A stretch of DNA of 64,000 nt from Frigidibacter sp037095735 (GTDB taxonomy: Bacteria > Pseudomonadota > Alphaproteobacteria > Rhodobacterales > Rhodobacteraceae), in assembly GCF_037095735.1 (NCBI RefSeq), contig NZ_JBAWKD010000003.1, positions 372,001 to 436,000 of the forward strand, given 5' to 3'. Made by a program: the position numbers and the translations under genes. Positions within the stretch are counted from its first letter, which is position 1, and the number at the start of each line of letters is the position of its first letter. Below the pieces are notes generated by a model. That model did no database searches and was not told the DNA's origin. It saw nothing but the letters and a program-made list of their open reading frames with translations. Positions 1-8,074 of the stretch are shown here, piece by piece.

Positions 1-1178
1 GCGATCTGCGCCTCGAGCGTCTTGAGCTGGGTCGCGTCGGCAAGGATGGCGATCAGCGCGGCCTCGCCCTCGCCTTGGCTGCGGCAGAGCGTGACCTGCA
101 GGAATTCCTCGGCCCCGGTGCGGCGCAGGCGCAGAACCTCGGGCCGGCGGTCGATGCGGCCGTTGACGGTGTCGGCGACCCAGTCCCCGATCGGCCGCCC
201 GAGCCCCTCAAGCACCTGCGCCAGCGCGGTCCCGGGCTCGACCCGGCCCAGCATCGCGCGGGCGGGCGGGTTCATCGACAGGATCCGCCCCTCGACCGAC
301 AGGCGCAGCATGGCCACCGGCAGCGCGTCGAAACCGGTCAGACCGGCCAGCGGCGCCTCGTCGCGGGCCGGCAGCAGGTAGATCTCGCGCCGCCCGGCCG
401 CGCCCTCGATCTCGACCGGGATCACCCGCGCGGCCGAGCCGTCGGCCAGCGTGATCGTGCTCTCGCCGCCGGGGGCCGTCGACTCGGGGCCCAGCAGCGC
501 CTCGCGCGTGCGGGGGCTGCGCCCGACCATGCGCCGCAGCGCCTCGTTCATGTAGAGGATCGTCCCCGCGCGCGAGACGGCGAGCATCGGCAGCCGGTCG
601 GCCGAGCTGCGCGGATCGGCACCGCGGTCGAGCGATTCCTCGAGCCGCCAGAGATGGGTCTGGTCGGCGATCCGGCGCACCGACAGCCGGACCTGCCCGC
701 GGCGGGTCATGAAATCCTCGCGCGCGGAGCCGTGGCGCTCGACCTTGGCGCCCAGCCGCTGCAGCACCGCGCCCGGATTGGCGAGGATCTCGCCCAGCGC
801 ATGTTCCAGCCCGTCATCGCGCGCGAGGCCGTAACGCTCGGTCGCGGCGCGGTTCTGCAGGACCAGCCGGCGCTCGGCCCCCAGCGTGACGAAGCTGGGC
901 GCCAGATCCGCGGCCACCAGCGTGGCGACGCCGCCCAGCGCGCGGTCGCGCCGCAGCCCGTGCAGCGCCGCGAGCCCGCGCATCACCAGCGACAGGCCGA
1001 TCAGCCCGGCCGCAACCGAGCTTGCGACCACCGCGGCATGGCTGCCCCAATTGGCCAGCGCCCAGAGCCCGGCCAGCGCCGCCCCCGGCAGCAGCCACAA
1101 TCCCCGATTGGCCAGCGCCAGCGCCGTGCGCACCATCGGGTGCGGGGCGCTGGGGCGATCCGGCAGCGTCTCCGACAC
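1..1178 (-). CDS. cckA: Hybrid sensor histidine kinase CckA, N-terminal part (truncated by window edge)
   Basis: 392 codons are visible and the 3-prime end lies off the left edge. The protein begins with two hydrophobic helices (about residues 20-75), followed by PAS-like modules. The last visible residues are DATQLKTLEAQIA, the linker that in CckA leads into the HisKA domain, so the kinase and receiver domains are probably beyond the window. CckA is a membrane kinase/phosphatase that feeds phosphate through ChpT to CtrA; in Rhodobacterales this governs motility and gene-transfer-agent expression. I chose a GTG start at 1178 because GGAG lies just upstream; an in-frame ATG at 1136 is the alternative. 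A perfect CtrA box lies 48 nt upstream. The CckA identity rests on the linker and layout; another PAS hybrid kinase is the alternative. Confidence 0.72.
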   Translation of the reverse strand, partial: MSETLPDRPSAPHPMVRTALALANRGLWLLPGAALAGLWALANWGSHAAVVASSVAAGLIGLSLVMRGLAALHGLRRDRALGGVATLVAADLAPSFVTLGAERRLVLQNRAATERYGLARDDGLEHALGEILANPGAVLQRLGAKVERHGSAREDFMTRRGQVRLSVRRIADQTHLWRLEESLDRGADPRSSADRLPMLAVSRAGTILYMNEALRRMVGRSPRTREALLGPESTAPGGESTITLADGSAARVIPVEIEGAAGRREIYLLPARDEAPLAGLTGFDALPVAMLRLSVEGRILSMNPPARAMLGRVEPGTALAQVLEGLGRPIGDWVADTVNGRIDRRPEVLRLRRTGAEEFLQVTLCRSQGEGEAALIAILADATQLKTLEAQI

Positions 1179-1225
1179 CTGCTTCTCCGCGAACGACTCC
1201 CGTCCGGATTGGTGCGCGGAAAGCG

Positions 1226-1240
1226 TTAACCAGACGTTAA
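1226..1240 (-). promoter_or_regulatory. CtrA binding site upstream of cckA
   Basis: TTAA-N7-TTAA is present exactly (TTAA at 1226-1229 and 1237-1240). Read toward cckA it extends to TTAA-N7-TTAAC, the full CtrA consensus. It lies 48-62 nt before the proposed cckA start, a normal promoter distance. This suggests CtrA feeds back on its own kinase; the feedback is inferred from the site alone. Confidence 0.65.
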
Positions 1241-1364
1241 GATTTTGGCGGGTGAGGCGTTGGTCGCGGTTCCCCGCGCACAAGCGCGGCGGCACAAGGC
1301 AGAGGGATACCCCGATGCCGGCATGGGATCATGACGGCGCCTGCGAACTGCTGCCCGGGGCGCC

Positions 1365-2558
1365 TCAGGCGGCGGGCGCGCGCAACACCGCCGCATAGAA
1401 GCCGTCGCCGCCGTCCAGCGGGGTGAAGCCGCGCTCGGCCTCGAGCCGCCAGCCCGGCCGGCGCGCGAGGAAGGCCGCGACCTGTGCGCCGTTCTCGGCT
1501 TCCAGCATCGAGCAGGTGGCATAGCCCAGCACGCCGCCCGGACGCACCAGCGCCGCGACCTCGTCGAGGATCTCGGCCTGCAGGGCGGTCAGCTCGGCCA
1601 GACGCGCGGGCGTCAGCGTCCATTTCGCTTCGGGCGCGCGGCGCCAGCTGCCCGAGCCCGAGCAGGGCACGTCGGCCAGCACCAGATCGAAGCGCCGGCC
1701 GCCAAGGCTGCCGGGCCGGGCCAGCGCGATCCGCGCGCCGGCGCGGCGCGCGCGCTCGGGCAGGTCGCGCATCCGGCCCGCGTCGATGTCATGGGCCGTC
1801 AGCCGCGCCGCGCCGCGCGCCGCCATCGCCAGCGCCTTGCCACCGCCACCCGCACAATAGTCGAGGATCTCGCCGCCCGCGGGCAGCGGCAGCATCTCGA
1901 CCACCGCCTGGCTCGCGGCATCCTGCAGCTCGACCCGGCCGTCGAGATAGGGGGCGGCGGTGCGCAGGCGCGCGGCGTTGCCGGTGAGCTCGATCGCGGT
2001 CGCCGCCAGCGGATGCGGGTGCGCGGCGATACCCTCGGCCTCCAGCGCGGCGATGGCCGCCTCGCGCGGACCACGGGCAAGGTTCGCGCGGGCGAAGACC
2101 GGGGCGCGCTCGCGCAGCAGCGCCATCACCGGGGCGAAACCGGTGCCGAGGCTGTCGCGCAGCGGCCCCGCGAGCCAGTCGGGACAATCGAGCGCCACCG
2201 CTTCGGGCAGCTCAGCGGGCACGGCGTCAAGGCTCGCGCGTTCGGCCGGGGTCAGGGCGGCGGGGGCATGACCCTCGCCAGTGAAGAGCGTGTCGGGGTC
2301 GATGCCGGCGGCCACCAGCCCGCCCAGCACCAGCTGGCGCCCGCTGGCGCGACCGTCCTGCGACCCGCCGCCCCGCGCCCCCTGCGAGCGCGGCGCCCTG
2401 AGGGCCGCGAAGACATGGTCGCGGATCGCGGCGCGGTCGCCCGAGCCCGCGAAGCGATGGGTCCGCGCCCAGAGCGTCAGCGCCTTCTCGGCGGGCTCGC
2501 CGGCACGCTGGCGGTCGAGGATCTCGATCGCGGCGGCGAGGCGGGCGGCGGGGGTCAT
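1365..2558 (-). CDS. RsmB/NOP-family RNA (cytosine-5) methyltransferase
   Basis: This 397-residue protein is a SAM-dependent RNA m5C methyltransferase of the RsmB type, most likely acting on 16S rRNA. The N-terminal third is the NusB-like RNA-binding part (starting MTPAARLAAAIEILDRQ). The C-terminal catalytic domain has the SAM loop DYCAGGGGKALAMAA, motif IV with DVPCSGSGSWRR and motif VI with YATCSMLEAEN, giving the two conserved cysteines of the family. The ATG at 2558 was chosen because GGAG sits 7 nt upstream and because the sequence before it lacks homologous features. It is transcribed alone, toward cckA, with a 186-bp gap. Confidence 0.85.
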   Translation of the reverse strand: MTPAARLAAAIEILDRQRAGEPAEKALTLWARTHRFAGSGDRAAIRDHVFAALRAPRSQGARGGGSQDGRASGRQLVLGGLVAAGIDPDTLFTGEGHAPAALTPAERASLDAVPAELPEAVALDCPDWLAGPLRDSLGTGFAPVMALLRERAPVFARANLARGPREAAIAALEAEGIAAHPHPLAATAIELTGNAARLRTAAPYLDGRVELQDAASQAVVEMLPLPAGGEILDYCAGGGGKALAMAARGAARLTAHDIDAGRMRDLPERARRAGARIALARPGSLGGRRFDLVLADVPCSGSGSWRRAPEAKWTLTPARLAELTALQAEILDEVAALVRPGGVLGYATCSMLEAENGAQVAAFLARRPGWRLEAERGFTPLDGGDGFYAAVLRAPAA

Positions 2559-3115
2559 CGGCAGGCTCCGTCTGTGGGGTCGGCCCGCTTCTAGACCGAA
2601 GCGCGACCGGCGCAAAGCCTTCCGCGGCGGGCGCGTCGTCGCCGCGCACCCGCGCCGGGGCGGCCCGCCAGAAGGAACGGCCCGTCGTGCATCGAAACCT
2701 TGCCGAGCCTTGGCGGCGCGCCTAGGGCAGGAGCGCGCCGCCTCGCCGAATCTCCCATCGGCCACGTCCGCGCCCCGCCTCGGATCGCCCGGACCGGGCG
2801 TGGGGTGCATGATTTCCGGAAGCCGTCGGCCCTGCCGGGTGACGCCGGGATCGGCCCGAAATCAGACTGGTGAAATGCGCCAAAGCGGGGCGACAGACGA
2901 CCAGCGCGAGGAAGCTCCCCCGCGGACGGCCCTGATCAGGGACACGAGACGGGCTCGCCATCGGCAGACGCCAAGCGCACCGCCGTGCGAGAGCCGGGTA
3001 GGGAAGTGCACAGTCCCCGGGACGGGCGTCGCAGCGCCTTTAGCTTGGGGCGCCAGTGCCCATGCCGGCGGTGACGGTGCCCGGTTGAACGGAATCGCGC
3101 CCCGGTTTTCGAGGG
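2559..3115. other. Non-coding stretch, 557 bp
   Basis: No reading frame here has a ribosome site or a recognisable protein. The GC content matches its surroundings. It separates the RsmB-like gene from the 3-prime end of the Crp/Fnr gene, both on the minus strand. It is unusually long for this compact genome and resembles the other long gaps at 4.3, 36.0 and 39.6 kb. I saw no clear internal repeat. Confidence 0.5.
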
Positions 3116-3868
3116 TCAGAGCAGCGGTCGCACCGGAACCTCGGCGTCGATCATCGCGATCTCGGCCAGCTTCTGGCGCCCCGGCAGCGCCAGCCGACCC
3201 TGCGACCAGTCGGCCAGCCCGTCGGCCCGCAGCCGGGCGAGCGTTTTGTTGGTGTGCACCAGCGACAGGCCCAGCGCATCGGCGAGGTCCTGCTGGCGGT
3301 AGGGAAGCACCACCGGCGCGCCGCGCTCGACCAGCGTGCCCGAGGCATCGGCCAGCATCGCCAGCCGGTCGTGCAGCCGCACCAGCGCCCAGGCGATGCG
3401 CTGGGTCGCGTCCAGCTGGCCGATGGTGGCCAGCGTCTCGCCCAGGAAGTTCTCCTCGACCGCGGACAGCCAGGTGACGGAATAGGCCCGCTTCGGCTGG
3501 TTGCGGAAAAGGTCCCAGAGGCCGTTGCGATCGAACACGCAGAGCGTCATCCGCGTCGTCGCCTCGACCGAATGCTGCATCTCGCCCATCACCGCCGCCT
3601 GCAGCCCGACCAGGTCGCCGGGCAGCACGAAGCTGATCACCTGGCGCTGGCCGTTGGGGAATGTCTTCTGACGCAGCCCGAGCCCCTCGAGAACGGTGTA
3701 GAACTGGGCCGAGGTCGCCCCCTCCATCATCACCGTCCGCCCGGGTTCCACCGTCAGCTCGCCGATCTTGAAGCCCTGCATGAATTCGAGCTCGTCCTCG
3801 GACGGTTTCTCGAACAGCGGGTTGCAGCTCAACGGGCAGGCGAGGCAGGGGACGATCGGTGCATTCAC
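3116..3868 (-). CDS. Crp/Fnr-family transcriptional regulator with N-terminal cysteines
   Basis: 250 residues. An effector-binding beta-roll occupies about residues 30-150 and a Crp-type helix-turn-helix (DLADALGLSLVHTNKTLARL) about residues 190-225. Three cysteines lie near the N-terminus (C8, C11, C15) and a fourth at C110. This recalls the four-cysteine layout of oxygen-sensing FNR, although the spacing is tighter than in classical FNR. The start is GTG at 3868, with GAGGAA 8 nt upstream; there is no in-frame ATG at the expected place. It is divergent from the pseudo-receiver gene across 115 bp. No TTGAT-N4-ATCAA box is visible in that gap. Whether it binds an iron-sulfur cluster is an inference. 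Confidence 0.82.
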   Translation of the reverse strand: MNAPIVPCLACPLSCNPLFEKPSEDELEFMQGFKIGELTVEPGRTVMMEGATSAQFYTVLEGLGLRQKTFPNGQRQVISFVLPGDLVGLQAAVMGEMQHSVEATTRMTLCVFDRNGLWDLFRNQPKRAYSVTWLSAVEENFLGETLATIGQLDATQRIAWALVRLHDRLAMLADASGTLVERGAPVVLPYRQQDLADALGLSLVHTNKTLARLRADGLADWSQGRLALPGRQKLAEIAMIDAEVPVRPLL

Positions 3869-3983
3869 GTGGCGAATTCCTCGGGTGCTATGTCGCAGTT
3901 AAATGCGCGAGCCCCTGCGAGGTTCCATTGAAGGGGCGCCTGCGCCGGCCTGAGGCGCGTCTTCCCGAGGCTGTATCCTGCCA

Positions 3984-4346
3984 ATGACCCGTTCCCCCCG
4001 GGCCTATCTCGTGCTCACCCGTCATCTCATCGTGGCCGAGGACCTGGCCCAGACCATTGCGCAATTCGATCCGGGCGCAGAGGTCCTGCGCGCCCGCGAC
4101 CCCGAGGCGGCAGCGGCGTTGTTGGACGGGGCCGCGCGGCTCGACCTCGCCTTCGTCGCCGATGCGCGCGGCCAGGAGGGTTGGGAAGAGTTCGTCGGCA
4201 TGCTCGAGACCCGCGGCGCGGTGATCGTGCTGATCCCGCGCGACGACGATCGCCCGCCCGCCGATGACGCGCGCCACCTCGCGCTCGAGCGCCCGTTCAC
4301 GACCGAGATGGTGCTCGATCTGCTCGAGCGCAGCCTGAACGGTTGA
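3984..4346 (+). CDS. Small receiver-like protein of unknown function
   Basis: 120 residues, starting at ATG 3984. The predicted alternation of strands and helices (YLVLTRH.., LDLAFVADA, GAVIVLIPRDDD, then a C-terminal helix) resembles a CheY-like fold. The usual acidic pocket and phospho-acceptor aspartate at the end of strand 3 are not convincingly present; the equivalent segment reads LAFVADARG. It may be a degenerate receiver or simply a Rossmann-like protein. It is divergent from the Crp/Fnr gene, so the two may share a control region. I do not recognise a named family. Confidence 0.55.
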   Translation: MTRSPRAYLVLTRHLIVAEDLAQTIAQFDPGAEVLRARDPEAAAALLDGAARLDLAFVADARGQEGWEEFVGMLETRGAVIVLIPRDDDRPPADDARHLALERPFTTEMVLDLLERSLNG

Positions 4347-5466
4347 ATGCCCGCCGCGTCCCCCAAGGCGCGCCCGGCGGGTGCGGGTCCGGCCCGATGG
4401 CCGCCCAGCCTGTTTCGGGACGGGGGCGCGAGGCGGAATTTAGCCCCTGCCCGAACCCGCGGCGGCCCGCCGATCCCGTCGCCGCCGGCATCTCGCCGCG
4501 CGGGTCTGGCGGTGTGCGCGGCTTCGCGCGCCGCGCTCGACCCGAGGTTGGGGCCGTCGCCGCCGGTGGCCTTCACACGCGACGCCCCGCCTGCCTTGGA
4601 CACAGGCCTGCGCTCTGGCTCAGGAGCATCCGGCCGATCCCGCCGCGGCAGCCATCCCACCACGCGATTCTGACAGCGTACGATGGGTCGCTCACCGCGC
4701 TCAAACTGGCCCCGGAGCCGGCGTCGGCTCGGAGCGCCGTCAGCCGGTCCTTGCCCACCGCCGGTGGCCGCGCCGTCCCGGGCGCGGCGGCGTCTTCACT
4801 CGATTCCCCTCGCCCGCAACAGAGACGGACCCGTGCCCCACCGAACGCCACGCGCGTCTGCTCAGCGCCAGCCAGCCGGTTACCGCCACGGCGGTCACCG
4901 CACCATGCCTGTCTATCGGTGCGCTGCGGCGGCTCCTTCCCCGCTTTCGTTTCGACCCTGAGACCGGCGCCCCCGCGCAGTCCCGACCGATCCCTGCCTG
5001 CTCCCGGCAGCCACGACTCATCAAGCCTCTCCGCTGATCGAGACGGGCCCGCACGTCAGCCAACACCCCGCGCTGCAGCGTAGCAGCCTGCCGATCCCGC
5101 AGCGGCGGTCGCATCACCGCGCCTTTCGAGGGGCTCGCAATAACGCCCGCGCGCTTGGCTCGGCTTCGGAACCGTCCTCGTCCCGAAGGGGTGGCCCCTG
5201 CGCCGCCTCGATCTGGCGAGCCCCGACCCGAACCCGGCAGCCACGACACGCAACGCCCCGCCGGCAGACGGCACGGGCACGCGGCCGAGCCGCACCCGCC
5301 CCGCCTGCTCGAAAGCCGACGGACGGAAAAACCACCGACCATCTGACGCGCGCGAGCCGGCGACGACGCGGGAGTGCCCTGCGCGCAGCGCACCGGCCGG
5401 ATGGGGCCCGCCACCGCCCACGGCACGGCGCTTTGCAAGCCGGTCCGAAGGCGCTAGGAAGGCGCC
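4347..5466. repeat. Long non-coding region with degenerate repeated words
   Basis: This gap of 1.12 kb before trpC has no credible gene. Several words recur imperfectly: CCGATCCC at about 4470, 4634, 4987 and 5090, each in a similar GC-rich context; CGGCAGCCAC at about 4646, 5006 and 5237; and ACACGCGACGCCCCGCC near 4577, matched by ACACGCAACGCCCCGCC near 5246. Spacing is irregular (about 100-350 bp), so this looks like an eroded array. Similar DNA is seen at 36.1 and 39.6 kb. Confidence 0.45.
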
Positions 5467-6288
5467 ATGCATATCCTCGACAAGATCAAGGCCTACAAGC
5501 TCGACGAGATCGCCGCCGCCAAGGCGCAGCGGTCGCTTGCCGATCTCGAGGCCGCCGCCCGCTCGCAGTCCCCGACCCGCGGTTTCGCCGCCCGCCTCGC
5601 CGAGGCGGAGACGACCGGTTACGGGCTCATCGCCGAAATCAAGAAGGCCTCGCCCTCGAAGGGGCTGATCCGGCCCGATTTCGATCCGCCGGCGCTGGCC
5701 CGGGCCTATGCCGCCGGGGGCGCCACCTGCCTGTCGGTGCTGACCGACGGCCCTTCGTTCCAGGGCGCACCCGACTACCTGACCGCCGCGCGCGCCGCCT
5801 GCGACCTGCCGGCGCTGCGCAAGGACTTCCTCTATGACACCTACCAGGTCGCGGAAGCCCGCGCCTGGGGGGCGGACTGCATCCTGATCATCCTGGCCTC
5901 GGTCGAGGACGCGCTGGCACGCGAGCTTGAAGACGCGGCGATGGGCTGGGGCATGGACGTGCTCGTCGAGGTCCATGACGAGGAAGAGCTCGACCGCGCG
6001 CTGGCGCTGAAATCGCCGCTTCTGGGCGTGAACAACCGCAACCTGAAGACCTTCGAGGTCACGCTCGACACCACCCGGCGCCTTGCCGCGCGGGTACCGG
6101 CGGACAGGCGGCTGGTCTGCGAAAGCGGGCTCTTCACCCCCGCCGACCTCGCCGAGATGGCCGCGGTCGGCGCGCGCAGCTTCCTGATCGGCGAGGCGCT
6201 GATGCGGCAGGACGACGTGACCGCCGCCACCCGCGCGATCCTCGCCGACCCGGTCCCCGCCCCGGTGTCGAGCCGGGCCGACGCATGA
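5467..6288 (+). CDS. trpC: Indole-3-glycerol phosphate synthase
   Basis: This 273-residue TIM barrel catalyses ring closure of CdRP to indole-3-glycerol phosphate in tryptophan synthesis. Diagnostic segments are EIKKASPSKG (catalytic Glu57 and Lys59), LRKDF with Lys119, GVNNRNLKTF and CESGL. AGGAAGG lies just before the ATG. The stop overlaps the moaC start (ATGA), so trpC-moaC-moeA form one operon. In related genomes trpG and trpD normally precede trpC; here trpC is preceded by 1.1 kb of non-coding DNA. Confidence 0.97.
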   Translation: MHILDKIKAYKLDEIAAAKAQRSLADLEAAARSQSPTRGFAARLAEAETTGYGLIAEIKKASPSKGLIRPDFDPPALARAYAAGGATCLSVLTDGPSFQGAPDYLTAARAACDLPALRKDFLYDTYQVAEARAWGADCILIILASVEDALARELEDAAMGWGMDVLVEVHDEEELDRALALKSPLLGVNNRNLKTFEVTLDTTRRLAARVPADRRLVCESGLFTPADLAEMAAVGARSFLIGEALMRQDDVTAATRAILADPVPAPVSSRADA

Positions 6289-6764
6289 CCCTGACCCATT
6301 TCGACGCCGAGGGGCACGCCCACATGGTCGACGTCTCGGCCAAGGCCGAGACCGCGCGCACCGCGGTGGCCGAGGGCGCGGTGGTGATGGCGCCCGAGAC
6401 GCTGGCGCTGGTGCTGGCCGGGACCGCGAAGAAGGGCGACGTGCTGGGCGTGGCGCGGCTGGCCGGGATCATGGCGGCCAAGCAGACCTCGGGCCTGATC
6501 CCGCTCTGCCATCCGCTGGCGATCGACAAGGTCGCGGTCGAACTGACGCCCGATCCGGCGCTGCCGGGGGTGCGGATCGAGGCCACGGTGAAGACCACCG
6601 GCCGCACCGGGGTCGAGATGGAGGCGCTGACCGCGGTCTCGGTCGCGGCGCTGACCGTCTACGACATGCTGAAGGCGGCCGAGAAGACGATGCGGATCGA
6701 AGGCATCCGGGTGGTGGTGAAGACCGGCGGCAAGTCGGACCTGATGCTGAGGGACAAGGACTGA
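6285..6764 (+). CDS. moaC: Cyclic pyranopterin monophosphate synthase MoaC
   Basis: 159 residues, full family length. With MoaA, it converts GTP-derived 3,8-cyclo-dihydro-GTP into cPMP, the first intermediate of molybdenum cofactor synthesis. The family blocks SGLIPLCHPL, EMEALTAVSVAALTVYDM and KTGGKS are all present. The ATG overlaps the trpC stop by four bases, and the moaC stop overlaps the moeA start by one base, which indicates translational coupling. Confidence 0.97.
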   Translation: MTLTHFDAEGHAHMVDVSAKAETARTAVAEGAVVMAPETLALVLAGTAKKGDVLGVARLAGIMAAKQTSGLIPLCHPLAIDKVAVELTPDPALPGVRIEATVKTTGRTGVEMEALTAVSVAALTVYDMLKAAEKTMRIEGIRVVVKTGGKSDLMLRDKD

Positions 6765-7972
6765 TGGGCGCCGAACCCGCCCCCGGCGCGCTGATCCCGG
6801 TCGCCGAGGCGCTGGCGCGGGTTCTGGCCCTTGCCGATGCCCCCGCGACCGAGGTGGTGCCCCTGCGCGCCGCCGCCGGCCGCGTGCTGGCGGCCCCGGT
6901 GATCGCGCTCCGCGATCAGCCCCCCTTCGCGGCCTCGGCCATGGACGGCTACGCGATCCGCGAGGACGACCATGTGACCGGCCGCAGCCTGCGGGTGATC
7001 GGCGAGGCCGGCGCCGGGCATGCCTTCGCAGGCAGCCCCGGCCCCGGCGAGGCGGTGCGGATTTTCACCGGCGCCCCGGTGCCCGCGGGCGCCGAGCGCG
7101 TCGTGCTGCAGGAGGACGTCACCCGTTCGGGCGAGACGGTCGTGCTGGGCGAGCGGCTCGAGACGCAGACCAACATCCGCGCGCTGGGCCAGGATTTCCG
7201 CGCCGGCGACCGGATCGAGGCGCCGCGGCTGCTGCGCCCCGTCGATCTCGCGCTGATCGCCGCGATGAATGTGGCCGAGGTCACCGTGGCCCGCGCGCCC
7301 GAGGTGGCGATCCTCGCCACCGGGGACGAGTTGGTGATGCCCGGCGAAGACCCGCGCCCCGACCAGATCGTCGCCTCGAACAGCTTCGCGCTGGCCGCGA
7401 TGGCCGAGGCGGCGGGCGCCCGTGTGCGGATGCTGCCGATCGCGCGCGATTCCGAGGCCAGCCTGCGGCAGAGCTTCGCGCTGGCCGCGGGATGCGACCT
7501 GATCGTGACCATCGGCGGCGCCTCGGTCGGCGACCATGACCTCGTGGGTCGTGTCGCGGTCGAACTGGGGATGGAACGCGCGTTCTGGAAGGTTGCGCTG
7601 CGCCCGGGCAAGCCCTTGATGGCGGGCCGGATCGGGGCGGCACGGATGCTGGGCCTGCCGGGCAACCCGGTTTCGGCCATCGTCTGCGGGCACCTGTTCC
7701 TGCTGCCGCTGCTGGCCGCGATGCAGGGCCTGCCGGGCGAGGTGCGCAGCCTGACCGCAGAGCTTGGCTGCGACCTGCCGGCGAACGGTCCGCGGGCGCA
7801 TTACATGCGCGCGAGACTGACGGGCGGCGCGGGCCTGCCGCGGATCGCGCCGGTCGACAGCCAGGACAGTGCCCGCCTGCGGCTGCTGGCAGAGGCCGAC
7901 GCGCTGCTGATCCGCCCGGCCGGTGACGGGGCCCGCCGCGCGGGCGACCGTGTGGACTACATCGCACTTTAA
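6764..7972 (+). CDS. moeA: Molybdopterin molybdotransferase MoeA
   Basis: 402 residues. It inserts molybdate into adenylated molybdopterin, the last step of Mo-cofactor assembly. SAMDGYAI marks the N-terminal domain, and the central MoCF-binding domain carries ATGDEL, GGASVGDHD, RPGKPL and GLPGNPVS. A C-terminal beta-barrel domain completes the usual length. It is the last gene of the trpC-moaC-moeA operon. lexA follows after a 102-bp gap with its own promoter. Confidence 0.96.
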   Translation: MGAEPAPGALIPVAEALARVLALADAPATEVVPLRAAAGRVLAAPVIALRDQPPFAASAMDGYAIREDDHVTGRSLRVIGEAGAGHAFAGSPGPGEAVRIFTGAPVPAGAERVVLQEDVTRSGETVVLGERLETQTNIRALGQDFRAGDRIEAPRLLRPVDLALIAAMNVAEVTVARAPEVAILATGDELVMPGEDPRPDQIVASNSFALAAMAEAAGARVRMLPIARDSEASLRQSFALAAGCDLIVTIGGASVGDHDLVGRVAVELGMERAFWKVALRPGKPLMAGRIGAARMLGLPGNPVSAIVCGHLFLLPLLAAMQGLPGEVRSLTAELGCDLPANGPRAHYMRARLTGGAGLPRIAPVDSQDSARLRLLAEADALLIRPAGDGARRAGDRVDYIAL

Positions 7973-7991
7973 CGACCGCGGCCGGCCGCGC

Positions 7992-8031
7992 TTGACACAA
8001 AAGCGGAACAGTGCCAGAACTTTGCACGAAC
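7992..8031 (+). promoter_or_regulatory. lexA promoter with a triple-GAAC SOS operator
   Basis: GAAC at 8006-8009, 8017-8020 and 8028-8031 are separated by exactly 7 nt each, giving two overlapping alphaproteobacterial LexA boxes (GAAC-N7-GAAC). A TTGACA at 7992-7997 is a good -35 element; the -10 would fall inside the boxes, around 8015-8021. LexA bound here would block its own promoter. Confidence 0.8.
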
Positions 8032-8074
8032 TCCCGGCATGGGTCCGGGGGCAGGCTGCAAGGGGATCCGGTCG

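Noticed and set aside
2722..2961. 79-residue minus-strand frame
   Set aside because: Arg/Pro/Gly-rich product, no ribosome site, no recognisable domain.
3869..3983. FNR box between the Crp/Fnr gene and its divergent neighbour
   Set aside because: No TTGAT-N4-ATCAA or close variant is present.
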